NCBI RefSeq assembly: GCF_907164555.1
Contig: NZ_CAJQZC010000008.1
Location: 124,001 to 188,000 of the forward strand
Source: Paraburkholderia saeva
Lineage (GTDB): Bacteria; Pseudomonadota; Gammaproteobacteria; Burkholderiales; Burkholderiaceae
DNA length: 64,000 nucleotides
Direction: 5' to 3'
Below are positions 42,641 to 50,823 of this stretch, one piece after another. The translations under genes and the position numbers were made by a program. The notes under the pieces were generated by a model. That model ran no database searches. It was not told the origin of the DNA and saw nothing but the letters and a program-made list of their open reading frames with translations. Position 1 is the first letter of the stretch. Every line of letters begins with the position of its first letter.

Positions 42641-43582
42641 ATGATGCGAATTCTGGTTGTAGGCGCGGGTGCGACGGGCGGCTATTTCGGCGGACGCCTC
42701 GCTGCGGCGGGACGCGACGTGACGTTTCTGGTCCGCGCGCAGCGGGCAGAGGAACTGAAGCGCGCGGGGCTCGTCATCCGCAGTCCGCGCGGCGATCTCA
42801 CGCTGCGCGATGTAAAGACGATCCAGGCTGGCGACACCGCTGAACCGTTCGATCTCATCGTGCTCAGCTGCAAGGCGTATAGCCTCGACGACGCGGTGAA
42901 GGCATTCGCACCGTTCGTCGGACCCGATACGGCGATCCTGCCGCTCCTGAACGGCATGGCGCACATCGACACGCTGACGGAGCAATTCGGCACCGCGCGC
43001 GTGCTCGGCGGCCAGTGCGTGATCGCCGCGACGCTCAACGCCGCGCGCGAAATCGTGCATCTGAACGATCTGCAGTCGATCACATTTGGCGAACTTGCCG
43101 GCGGTTCGACGGAGCGCGCCCGCGCCATCGATGCGACGCTACAGGGTGCAGGTTTCGACGTTGCGTTGAGCGATGCGGTACTTCAGCAGATGTGGGCGAA
43201 GTGGGTATTCCTCTCGACGCTCGCGGCCAGCACCTGCCTCTTTCGCGCTTCCATCGGCGAGATTCTGGCGGCACCGGACGGCAAGCGCCTGATTGAAGGC
43301 CTGCTTTCCGAAGGGCGCGCGGTGTCGGCGCACAACGGCTACCCGCTGGGCGACGATTTCGTCGCACGGGTGAGCGACACGCTCTTCGCGGCGGGCTCGC
43401 CGCTGACCGCCTCGATGCTGCGCGACGTCGAGAACCGCTCGCGCATCGAGGCCGATCACATTCTCGGCGACCTGATCCGCCGGGGCGGCGCCGCGCAGCA
43501 TGATGACGCGCGCGTGTCGCTGCTGCGTCTTGCGTATAACCATCTGAAGGCTTACGAAGCGCGCCAGGCGCGCGAGGCATAA
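42641..43582 (+). CDS. 2-dehydropantoate 2-reductase-like protein (PanE/ApbA family)
   Basis: 313 residues; two adjacent ATGs follow AAGGAGAC. The NADP-binding motif VVGAGATGGYFGGRLAAAG opens the protein, then LLNGMAHIDTL with the family asparagine, the central ...QQMWAKWVFLSTLAASTCLF segment and SMLRDVENRSRIEADHI. The family reduces ketopantoate or related 2-oxo acids. Several paralogues occur in Burkholderia, so a role outside pantothenate synthesis is possible. Confidence 0.88.
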   Translation: MMRILVVGAGATGGYFGGRLAAAGRDVTFLVRAQRAEELKRAGLVIRSPRGDLTLRDVKTIQAGDTAEPFDLIVLSCKAYSLDDAVKAFAPFVGPDTAILPLLNGMAHIDTLTEQFGTARVLGGQCVIAATLNAAREIVHLNDLQSITFGELAGGSTERARAIDATLQGAGFDVALSDAVLQQMWAKWVFLSTLAASTCLFRASIGEILAAPDGKRLIEGLLSEGRAVSAHNGYPLGDDFVARVSDTLFAAGSPLTASMLRDVENRSRIEADHILGDLIRRGGAAQHDDARVSLLRLAYNHLKAYEARQAREA

Positions 43583-43615
43583 TCGCGCGCAGGCCTATTT
43601 CAGGTAGCCAGCCGG

Positions 43616-45076
43616 ATGGATATCCACATCACGATTCAGGGGCGCCAGGATCTGGCGGGGCAGATCTATCGACAGCTGCGTGCGGGCATCGTCGAAGGAC
43701 GGCTCACGGGCGGCACGCAGTTGCCGTCCACGCGGGATCTCGCCACGCAGCTCGGCGTATCGCGCAAGACGACGCTCGACGTGTTCGAGCGTCTGCTTTC
43801 TGAAGGGTTTCTGTCGGCGCGCGCGGGTTCCGGCACGTTTGTGTCCGACGGCCTGCAGCGCCTGCCTGGCGAAAAATCGTCGCACGCGAAAGCCGCCGAA
43901 GCGGCGAAGATGCAACCGGCGGCGCGGGCTCGCGAAGTGTGGGACGAACTGGCGGGACCACTGGCGTTGCCGCAGCCGGATGCCCGCGTCACGCTCGACT
44001 TTGTCGGCGGTGTGACGGACAAATCGCTGTTTCCCTTCGACGTGTGGCGTACCTGCATCAACCACGCGCTGCGCGTGCAGTCGCGCGGCCGCGGCACCTA
44101 TCACGACGCCGCCGGCGAACAGGAACTGCGGCTTGCCGTGTCGCGCTATCTGGCGTTCAACCGCGCGGTCGTCAGCAACTGGGACGACGTCATCATCACG
44201 CAGGGCGCGCAGCAGGCGCTCGATCTCGTGGCCCGCGTGATGCTGCGTCGCGGCGACACTGTTGCAATCGAAGACCCCGGCTATCCGCCGGCGCGCGCGT
44301 GTTTCGTGGCGCTGGACGCGAAGGTCGTGCCGGTCCCCGTCGATGAACAGGGTCTCGTTGTGAGCCGCCTGCCGAAGAACGCGCGCATCGTCTATGTGAC
44401 GCCCTCGCACCAGTTTCCGCTCGGCATGCCAATGAGTCTGGAGCGCCGGGTCGAACTGCTCGAATGGGCGCAACAGCGCGGCGCTGTCATCATCGAGGAC
44501 GACTACGACTGCGAATACCGCTTCGAAGGGCGGCCGATGGAGCCGCTCAAAAGCCTCGACCGCGCAGGTCTCGTTGCGTACGTCGGCACGTTTTCGAAGA
44601 CGATTTTCCCCGAACTGCGCGTGGGCTACGTCGTGCCGCCAGCCTCGCTGCTGGGCCCGTTGCGGCGCGCACGGCAGGTCGGCGACTGGCACGGCTGCAC
44701 GCTGACGCAGACCGCGCTTGCCACGTTCATGCTCAACGGCGACTTCGCGAAACACCTTCGGCGCATGCATAAACACTATGCGGCACGGCGCGCGATGCTG
44801 CTTTCACATCTGCAAAACGGGCTTGCGCCGTGGTTCGAGCCGATCGTGCCGACCGCCGGCATTCACCTCGCCGCGAGGATCAGGCCACCGATTTCGGAGG
44901 CCGCGGTCGTGGCGGCAGGACGTTCCGTATCGGTTGGGCTTTACGGACTCGCGCCGTTCCACGTGCGCGAGAAGGCGCAACCCGGCCTGATGTTCGGCTA
45001 CGGCGGCATCGGCGTCGAACAGATCGACACGGCGCTCACCGCGCTTGCGAAACTGATGCCGAAGCTTTCTGGCTGA
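43616..45076 (+). CDS. MocR-family regulator, PdxR-like
   Basis: 486 residues. The GntR winged helix (QIYRQLRAGIVEGRLTGG, STRDLATQLGVSRKTTL, GSGTFVSDG) spans residues 10-80. The aminotransferase-like domain has TQGAQQALDLVARVMLRRGD, EDDYDCEYRF and the PLP lysine in GTFSKTIFPELRVGY (K328). This is the PdxR-type arrangement of MocR regulators. Direct neighbours are not vitamin B6 genes, so its target is unclear. The PanE-like gene ends 33 bases upstream. Confidence 0.9.
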   Translation: MDIHITIQGRQDLAGQIYRQLRAGIVEGRLTGGTQLPSTRDLATQLGVSRKTTLDVFERLLSEGFLSARAGSGTFVSDGLQRLPGEKSSHAKAAEAAKMQPAARAREVWDELAGPLALPQPDARVTLDFVGGVTDKSLFPFDVWRTCINHALRVQSRGRGTYHDAAGEQELRLAVSRYLAFNRAVVSNWDDVIITQGAQQALDLVARVMLRRGDTVAIEDPGYPPARACFVALDAKVVPVPVDEQGLVVSRLPKNARIVYVTPSHQFPLGMPMSLERRVELLEWAQQRGAVIIEDDYDCEYRFEGRPMEPLKSLDRAGLVAYVGTFSKTIFPELRVGYVVPPASLLGPLRRARQVGDWHGCTLTQTALATFMLNGDFAKHLRRMHKHYAARRAMLLSHLQNGLAPWFEPIVPTAGIHLAARIRPPISEAAVVAAGRSVSVGLYGLAPFHVREKAQPGLMFGYGGIGVEQIDTALTALAKLMPKLSG

Positions 45077-45213
45077 TCGTCGAAAACTCCTTGATTCAGG
45101 TGCCCGTTTGCGTGAGAGCGCATGTAATAGCCTGTCATCGAGTGGCCGGTTTCCGCTTTGGCCTGGTGTTTACGTGACTCTCGAAGGCATGCGCGCCGTG
45201 ATCCCCAAAATAC

Positions 45214-45230
45214 GTTTTAGCCGCTAAAAC
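45214..45230. promoter_or_regulatory. Palindrome GTTTTAGC-C-GCTAAAAC in the 45077-45394 gap
   Basis: A perfect 8+8 inverted repeat with a one-base centre lies 165 bases upstream of the HU-like gene, in a 318-base intergenic region that otherwise shows no gene. The central C makes it a better protein-binding site than an RNA hairpin. AT content is higher than in the surroundings, as in promoter regions. Confidence 0.4.
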
Positions 45231-45394
45231 AGGCGTCAAAATGTGTTGAGGAGTCAGCGCCACGCAACAAACCTGCGATGTCATGCACAAAAGATTCGCG
45301 CGAAACGCTGGAGCGCTTGTAGAATCCGGCGTTGAAGCGTGCGCATACCGCGTGCCCTTCAGTGCATTCACTGACCACAACAGGTAGGAGAAAC

Positions 45395-45841
45395 ATGCCG
45401 ACTTCCGCAAAAAAGGTGGCCAAGAAGGCTGCCACTGTACCGGCCAAAAAGGTTGCAGCGAAGAAAGTGCCTGCGAAGAAAGTAGCAGCTAAGAAGGTCG
45501 CCGTGAAGGCGTCCGGCGCAGCGTCGCCGATCAAGGACACCTTCACGAAGGCCTCGCTGGCTGCACACGTCGCAGAACGTGCTGCTGTCGAACCGAAGGC
45601 TGCCAAGGCTGTTCTGGCTGCGCTCGAAGATACGATCCTCGGCGCAGTGCACAAGAAGGGCGCTGGCGAATTCACGCTGTCCGGTCTTCTGAAGATTGTT
45701 GTTCAGGCTGTCCCGGCGAAGAAGCGCCGCTTCGGCAAGGACCCATTCTCGGGTGAAGAGCGCTGGTTCCCGGCCAAGCCGGCTAGCGTGCGCATCAAGG
45801 CCCGCGCGCTGAAGAAGCTGAAAGACGCAGCAGCAGGCTAA
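45395..45841 (+). CDS. HU-family DNA-binding protein with Lys/Ala-rich N-terminal tail
   Basis: 148 residues after TAGGAGAAAC. Residues 1-45 are a histone H1-like tail made of KKVAAK/KKVPAK-type repeats. Residues 50-148 form an HU-like domain: TKASLAAHVAERAAVEPKAA, GEFTLSGLLKIVVQAVPAKK, and the DNA-binding arm RRFGKDPFSGEERWFPAKPA followed by KARALKKLKDA. Such two-part nucleoid proteins occur in Burkholderiales. The gene is monocistronic, with a strong terminator 70 bases downstream. Confidence 0.9.
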   Translation: MPTSAKKVAKKAATVPAKKVAAKKVPAKKVAAKKVAVKASGAASPIKDTFTKASLAAHVAERAAVEPKAAKAVLAALEDTILGAVHKKGAGEFTLSGLLKIVVQAVPAKKRRFGKDPFSGEERWFPAKPASVRIKARALKKLKDAAAG

Positions 45842-45911
45842 GGCGAATTGCGTCGTGACTGGCGCCTTCGGGCGGCGGTCATGGCCAGTCGTCTAACGCA
45901 TTGCAAAAGAG

Positions 45912-45945
45912 TCCCCGTGGGCGCCGAGCCCATGGGGATTTTTTT
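45912..45945 (+). terminator. Rho-independent terminator after the HU-like gene
   Basis: The stem TCCCCGTGGGC / GCCCATGGGGA (11 bp with one G-T pair, loop GCCGA) is followed by seven T. The remaining bases up to the ATP-grasp gene at 46280 hold no gene that I can support. Confidence 0.9.
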
Positions 45946-46279
45946 CGTCTGCGTTTTCTGCGCGCTTTCGCTGCGCTTTTTGCGTCGGCGCGACCGGAAC
46001 GGCCGCGCGTCTGCTTGCCGCCGCACCGTCCGTCCCGCGCTTTTGTCACACAATCGGCATTGATGCCGCCGCGTCAGGATGCACCGCAGTAGCGCACCGG
46101 TCGACGCAGCGGTACGATGGGGACGTCGTCCATGCCTGCCAGATGCGCACTTTGGGTGCATCCGCCGCCCGATTTCAGCGTGAAGCGAATGGCATAGCGC
46201 TTGCTTGAAACAGTGGGTTGTCGAACACCGAATGCGCAGCGCATTCGCCTTCTATCCGACAAAAAGAGCGGGGCGTGAC

Positions 46280-47689
46280 ATGCGATGCTATGACGAGATG
46301 CGTCATCACGACGAAGCCGTGCGACCGCACTATGCGCGGTTCGAGCGCTGGCTCGTGCAGCAGGGCGGGGACGCGATTGCCCGCAAGCGTGCCGAAGCAG
46401 ACCTGCTGTTCCGGCGCGTAGGCATCACTTTCGCGGTTAACGGCGATCTGTCCGGTACCGAGCGGCTGATTCCTTTCGACCTGATTCCGCGCATCATTCC
46501 GCGCAGCGAATGGCAGACCCTCGAAGCCGGCCTGCGCCAGCGTGTGCAGGCGCTCAACCTGTTCATTCACGACGTCTATCACGACCGCAACATCGTGCGC
46601 GCCGGTATCGTGCCGGCGGCGCAGGTGTATACGAACGCACAGTACCGGCCGGAAATGCAGGGCGTGAAAGTGCCGCTTGGCGTTTACGCCCATATTGCCG
46701 GCGTCGATGTGGTGCGCGCGGGTGACGACGGCCAGTTCTTCGTCCTCGAGGACAACCTGCGCGTGCCGTCCGGCGTCTCGTACATGCTGGAAAACCGCAA
46801 GATGATGATGCGGCTTTTCCCGGAGCTTTTCGTGCAGAACCGTATCGCGCCGGTCGCGCATTATCCCGACCTGCTGCTCGATACGCTGCGCTCGGTGGCG
46901 CCTGAGGGCGTCGACGATCCGGTTGTCGTCGTGCTGACGCCGGGGATGTACAACTCCGCGTACTTCGAGCATACGTTCCTCGCGCAGCAGATGGGCGTCG
47001 AGCTGGTCGAGGGCAAGGATCTTTTTGTCGACGACAACTACGTGTTTATGCGCACGACGCAGGGGCCGAAACGCGTCGACGTGATCTACCGCCGCGTCGA
47101 CGACGACTTCCTCGATCCGCTCGCGTTTCGCAGCGATTCCGCGCTCGGCGTGCCGGGTCTGCTCACGGCGTATCGTGCCGGCCGCGTTGCGCTCGCGAAC
47201 GCGATGGGCACCGGTATCGCCGACGACAAGTCGATCTATCCGTACGTCCCGGAGATGATCGAGTTTTACCTCGGCGAAAAGCCGATCCTCAATAACGTCC
47301 CCACGTTCCAGTGTCGCAAGCCGGACGATCTCGCCTATACGCTCGCGCATCTGCCCGAACTCGTTGTGAAGGAAGTGCACGGCGCGGGCGGCTACGGAAT
47401 GCTGGTAGGACCGGCTTCGACCGCCGCTGAAATCGAGGACTTCCGCAAGCGTCTGATCGCACGACCGGCGGGCTATATCGCGCAGCCGACGCTCGCGCTT
47501 TCAGCGTGTCCGACGTTCGTCGAATCCGGCATTGCGCCGCGCCACATCGATCTGCGGCCGTTCGTGCTGTCCGGCAAGACGACGACGATGGTGGCGGGTG
47601 GCCTGACGCGTGTCGCGTTGCAGGAAGGCTCGCTCGTCGTCAATTCGTCGCAGGGTGGCGGGACCAAGGATACGTGGATGGTCGACTGA
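46280..47689 (+). CDS. Circularly permuted ATP-grasp type 2 protein (locus B)
   Basis: 469 residues from the ATG at 46280 (RCYDEMRHHDEAVRPHY is the usual family start); the open frame upstream is unsupported. Motifs parallel locus A: GVYAHIAGVDVVRAGDDGQF, FVLEDNLRVPSGVSYMLENR, LTPGMYNSAYFEHTFLAQQMG, VEGKDLFVDDNYVFM, the lysine-containing VVKEVHGAGGYGMLVG and SSQGGGTKDTWMV at the C-terminus. The fold uses ATP to activate a carboxylate for amide bond formation. It is the first gene of the locus B operon; the alpha-E gene follows after 160 bases. Confidence 0.92.
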   Translation: MRCYDEMRHHDEAVRPHYARFERWLVQQGGDAIARKRAEADLLFRRVGITFAVNGDLSGTERLIPFDLIPRIIPRSEWQTLEAGLRQRVQALNLFIHDVYHDRNIVRAGIVPAAQVYTNAQYRPEMQGVKVPLGVYAHIAGVDVVRAGDDGQFFVLEDNLRVPSGVSYMLENRKMMMRLFPELFVQNRIAPVAHYPDLLLDTLRSVAPEGVDDPVVVVLTPGMYNSAYFEHTFLAQQMGVELVEGKDLFVDDNYVFMRTTQGPKRVDVIYRRVDDDFLDPLAFRSDSALGVPGLLTAYRAGRVALANAMGTGIADDKSIYPYVPEMIEFYLGEKPILNNVPTFQCRKPDDLAYTLAHLPELVVKEVHGAGGYGMLVGPASTAAEIEDFRKRLIARPAGYIAQPTLALSACPTFVESGIAPRHIDLRPFVLSGKTTTMVAGGLTRVALQEGSLVVNSSQGGGTKDTWMVD

Positions 47690-47849
47690 AATGGGTGGTT
47701 GCGGGTCGTTGCATCTGCAACCAGTGAGGACCGCACCGGCAGCGTGTAGCGCCGGTGACAGGTGAGAAACGGAAAATGCCCGGTAACCAGCGCAGGCCTG
47801 AAGCCTCAATGCATCGAGGCCATGCGCTCATCGATAACGGAAAGCCGTC

Positions 47850-48800
47850 ATGCTAAGCCGCACTGCCGATCATCTCTTCTGGATGGCCCGTTACATGGAG
47901 CGCGCGGAGAACACCGCCCGCATGCTCGACATCAACCTGAAGGCGCTGCTGCTGCCGCAGACGCCGGAACAGGAAGCGCGTACGCAACGTTCCGTGCTGC
48001 GTATCTCCGAACTCGAAGGCGCGTTCGCGGAGCGCTACGACGAACCTTCGCGCGAACATGTGCTGCACTTCATGGTGGCCGATTCCACCAATCCTTCGAG
48101 CATTTATTCGTGTTTGCAGGCGGCGCGCGAGAACGCCCGCGCCGTGCGCGGCACGTTGACCACGGAATGGTGGGAGACGATCAACGACACGTGGCTCGAG
48201 TTCAACGAGCGTGCTTCGTCCGGACAATTGATGGCACATCCGGTGACGCTCTTCGAATGGGTCAAGTTCCGCTCGCATCTGTCGCGCGGGGTGACACTCG
48301 GCACCGCGCTACAGGACGACGCGTTTTTCTTCACTCAGTTGGGCACGTTTCTGGAGCGCGCCGACAACACGGCGCGGATTCTCGACGTGCGCTTCGCTGA
48401 TGTCGAACCGAATTCGCGCGACGCGGCGCGACAGCTTGAAGATTTCTACTACTGGACGTCGATCCTGAGTTCGGTCTCGGCGCTCGAAATCTATCGCAAG
48501 GTGTATCGCGACGTCGTGACGCCCGCGCGCGTGGTCGAACTGATGATCCTGAACCAGCAGATGCCGCGGTCGCTGCTCGCCTCGCTCGAAGGCGTGTGCA
48601 CGAATCTCGCGATGCTGCGCACGTCGGGATCGAACGAATGCGAGCGCTTTGCCGGCAAGCTGCGCGCGGAGCTCGTGTATTCCGACATCCGGCAGATTTT
48701 CGAGGCGGGACTGCACGCGTATCTGACGCAGTTCCTTGCCCGCGTGTTCGAACTCGGCGGACTGGTGGCACGCACCTATCTGATGCTGCCGGTTGCCTGA
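47850..48800 (+). CDS. Alpha-E domain protein (locus B)
   Basis: 316 residues, entirely alpha-helical. The N-terminal motif DHLFWMARYMERAENTARML carries the conserved Glu-Arg of the alpha-E family (PF04168) and is repeated in form near residue 165 (LGTFLERADNTARILDV). The C-terminal part includes LILNQQMPRSLLASLEGV. Alpha-E proteins are nearly always encoded beside circularly permuted ATP-grasp proteins. They may hold the peptide substrate, but no biochemical role is established. In locus A the same domain is fused to the ATP-grasp. Confidence 0.92.
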   Translation: MLSRTADHLFWMARYMERAENTARMLDINLKALLLPQTPEQEARTQRSVLRISELEGAFAERYDEPSREHVLHFMVADSTNPSSIYSCLQAARENARAVRGTLTTEWWETINDTWLEFNERASSGQLMAHPVTLFEWVKFRSHLSRGVTLGTALQDDAFFFTQLGTFLERADNTARILDVRFADVEPNSRDAARQLEDFYYWTSILSSVSALEIYRKVYRDVVTPARVVELMILNQQMPRSLLASLEGVCTNLAMLRTSGSNECERFAGKLRAELVYSDIRQIFEAGLHAYLTQFLARVFELGGLVARTYLMLPVA

Positions 48801-48813
48801 CGGAGCCTGATCT

Positions 48814-49614
48814 ATGTACCTCACGATTCGACACGATACCTCGTACCGTTACGAAGCAACGGTCCACTATTCGATCCAGCAACTGCGCCTGACGCCCGCG
48901 AGCGGCGGCGGCCAGGTCGTGCGACGCTGGACACTCGACGCGCCAGGCAAGCTCGATTCCACGCTCGACGCCTACGGCAACGTGCTGCACACACTCGTGC
49001 TGAACAAGCCGCATAGCGAGATCCGCGTGCGTGTATCGGGCGAAGTGGACACGTTCCCCCTCGTCAATGGCCTGCTGCCCGATGGCGTGGGCCCGATTCC
49101 GCTCGAGCACTTCACGTGCTCGACGCCGTTGACCGATTGCGATGCCGCCGTGTGCGAACTCGCGGCTTCGGTGCCTTCGCTCAATACGCCGGCTTCGCTG
49201 ATCGCGCTGTCGGAGCAGATCATGCAGCGGGTGCAGTTTCAGCCAGGCGTCACCGAGGTCACGAGCACTGCAGCAGAGGCACTCGCGCTCGGCAAGGGCG
49301 TCTGTCAGGATCACGCGCATCTGATGCTCGCCTGCTGCCGCGCGCGCGGGGTGCCGGCGCGCTACGTGAGCGGCTATATCGAGCCGGGCGATGTCGAGCA
49401 TGGCGCGAGTCACGCCTGGGTCGATGTCTGGATCGATGGTGTGGGCTGGACGTCCGTCGATGTCACGCACGCGGCGTTTGCGAGCGAGATCTACTGCCGG
49501 CTTGCTGTCGGGCGCGACTACGAAGCGGCGTCGCCCGTACGCGGACGACGGATCGGCGGCCGCGAGGAAAAGCTCAACGTGTCGGTGACGGTCAGCGCAC
49601 AGACGCCGCAGTAG
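48814..49614 (+). CDS. Transglutaminase-like cysteine peptidase family protein (locus B)
   Basis: 266 residues. The N-terminal beta domain opens YLTIRHDTSYRYEATVHYS. The core has C164 (GKGVCQDHAHLM), H200 (GASHAWVDVW) and D216 (TSVDVTH), the papain-like triad. No signal peptide. It starts 13 bases after the alpha-E gene, so it is co-transcribed. In this gene set it is thought to hydrolyse or exchange amide bonds on the product of the ATP-grasp enzyme (inference from comparative genomics). Confidence 0.92.
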   Translation: MYLTIRHDTSYRYEATVHYSIQQLRLTPASGGGQVVRRWTLDAPGKLDSTLDAYGNVLHTLVLNKPHSEIRVRVSGEVDTFPLVNGLLPDGVGPIPLEHFTCSTPLTDCDAAVCELAASVPSLNTPASLIALSEQIMQRVQFQPGVTEVTSTAAEALALGKGVCQDHAHLMLACCRARGVPARYVSGYIEPGDVEHGASHAWVDVWIDGVGWTSVDVTHAAFASEIYCRLAVGRDYEAASPVRGRRIGGREEKLNVSVTVSAQTPQ

Positions 49615-49639
49615 AAATGCGGGAAATCTGCATCCTGGA

Positions 49640-49674
49640 GGCGCGGCGGCCTTCATAAAGGCCGCTCTCGCGCC
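49640..49674 (+). other. Strong hairpin between the transglutaminase and Anbu genes
   Basis: GCGGCCTT-CATA-AAGGCCGC forms an 8-bp inner stem, extended by GGCGCG/CGCGCC (6 bp) with a 3-base bulge. No T-run follows, so it is not a normal terminator. It may be a processing or attenuation site that gives Anbu a different expression level from the upstream three genes. Confidence 0.5.
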
Positions 49675-49754
49675 GTAATACCGGAAGACGCGTTAGAGGC
49701 GGTGTGCCGGCGCATTACAATAACGGCGTTCCGTCGTTTTCCAGGTTGGCAATC

Positions 49755-50639
49755 ATGACTTACTGCGTGGCGATGTGCGTGGATGAAGGGCTCGTGTTTC
49801 TCTCGGACACGCGCACCAACGCGGGCGTCGATCACATCAGCACGGCGCGCAAGATGTCCGTGTTCGAGCAGCCCGGCGAGCGCGTGCTGGTGCTGCTGGG
49901 CGCCGGCAATCTCTCGCTGACCCAGGCGGTTCTGCAGACGCTCAGCGAGCCCGTAGAGGCCGGCAAACCGACGCTCTGGACGGCGTCCTCGATGCCCGAG
50001 GCGGCGCGCGTGGTCGGCGATGCGGTGCGTCAGGTGTACATGCGCGAGGCGCAGGTGCTGCAGGAATTCGGCGTCGACTTCAATTGCGCGTTCATTCTGG
50101 GCGGGCAGATCGCGTCCGCCGAAAACGGCGCGGCTTCGGCGCCGCGTCTTTTCATGATCTACTCGGCCGGCAACTTCATCGAGGCATCGAGCGTCTGTCC
50201 GTACTTCCAGATCGGTGAGTCGAAGTACGGCAAGCCGATCATCGACCGCGTGCTGATTCCTTCCACGCCGCTCGACGAGGCCGCCAAGTGCGCGCTGATC
50301 TCGATGGATTCGACGCTCCGCTCGAACCTTTCGGTCGGGCTGCCGCTCGATCTGCTGGTCTACGAGAAGGATGCGCTTCGTGTCACACGCTTCGTCTCAG
50401 TCGATCAGGACAATGCGTACTATCAGATGATTCACCGTACGTGGGGCGAGCAGTTACGTCAGGTGTTCAGCGCGATTCCCGATCCGGCATGGGAAAACTC
50501 GGGTGACGTGCCGCACCGGCAGCGTGGCGGCGCGCCCGTGGTATCGCAGCAGGACGCTGCCGACGTGGTAGCCGGACGCACCGAAGTACGGCCGGCGCAG
50601 ACGCTTGCGCAGGCCGACGCCCACAGGAAGCAGCGCTAG
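49755..50639 (+). CDS. Anbu, proteasome-like (HslV-related) Ntn-hydrolase
   Basis: 294 residues from the ATG at 49755. It begins MTYCVAMCVDEGLVFLSDTRTN: Thr2 becomes the N-terminal nucleophile after Met removal. Asp18 (SDTRTN) and Lys33 (TARKMSV) match the Asp17/Lys33 of proteasome and HslV subunits. The middle part has VLVLLGAGNLSLTQAVLQTL and ILGGQIASAENG. This is the Anbu (ancestral beta subunit) family. The last 50 residues are a polar, probably flexible tail. It is the fourth gene of locus B, the standard Anbu neighbourhood, and a bidirectional terminator follows. Its substrate is unknown. Confidence 0.93.
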   Translation: MTYCVAMCVDEGLVFLSDTRTNAGVDHISTARKMSVFEQPGERVLVLLGAGNLSLTQAVLQTLSEPVEAGKPTLWTASSMPEAARVVGDAVRQVYMREAQVLQEFGVDFNCAFILGGQIASAENGAASAPRLFMIYSAGNFIEASSVCPYFQIGESKYGKPIIDRVLIPSTPLDEAAKCALISMDSTLRSNLSVGLPLDLLVYEKDALRVTRFVSVDQDNAYYQMIHRTWGEQLRQVFSAIPDPAWENSGDVPHRQRGGAPVVSQQDAADVVAGRTEVRPAQTLAQADAHRKQR

Positions 50640-50663
50640 TTACACAACGCTGCAACGCCGCTG

Positions 50664-50704
50664 CAATGCAAAAAAGCCGGACCCGGTCCGGCTTTTTTGC
50701 ATTG
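50664..50704. terminator. Rho-independent terminator after Anbu
   Basis: The stem GCCGGA/TCCGGC (loop CCCGG) is flanked by a run of six or more A on the left and TTTTTT on the right; the flanks pair as well (CAATGCAAAAAA with TTTTTTGCATTG). This is a classic bidirectional form. Confidence 0.9.
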
Positions 50705-50750
50705 GTAACGTGGGCTTTGCCGCTGGCTGCGGGTAAAGCAGACGTAAAAA

Positions 50751-50782
50751 AACCAGCCGCCGGCTTGCGCCTGCGGCTGGTT
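50751..50782 (-). terminator. Terminator of the porin gene
   Basis: AACCAGCCGC at 50751-50760 and GCGGCTGGTT at 50773-50782 form a 10-bp stem. On the minus strand it is followed by a long T-run (A-run 50746-50752 on the plus strand). It lies 40 bases after the porin stop. Confidence 0.85.
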
Positions 50783-50823
50783 CTTATGCAGCTTCTGCTA
50801 GAGCTACGTGACAGGTTCGATGC

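Noticed and set aside
41300..43060. 586-codon minus-strand frame opposite the thiolase and PanE-like genes
   Set aside because: Shadow frame; both plus-strand genes have full catalytic motifs.
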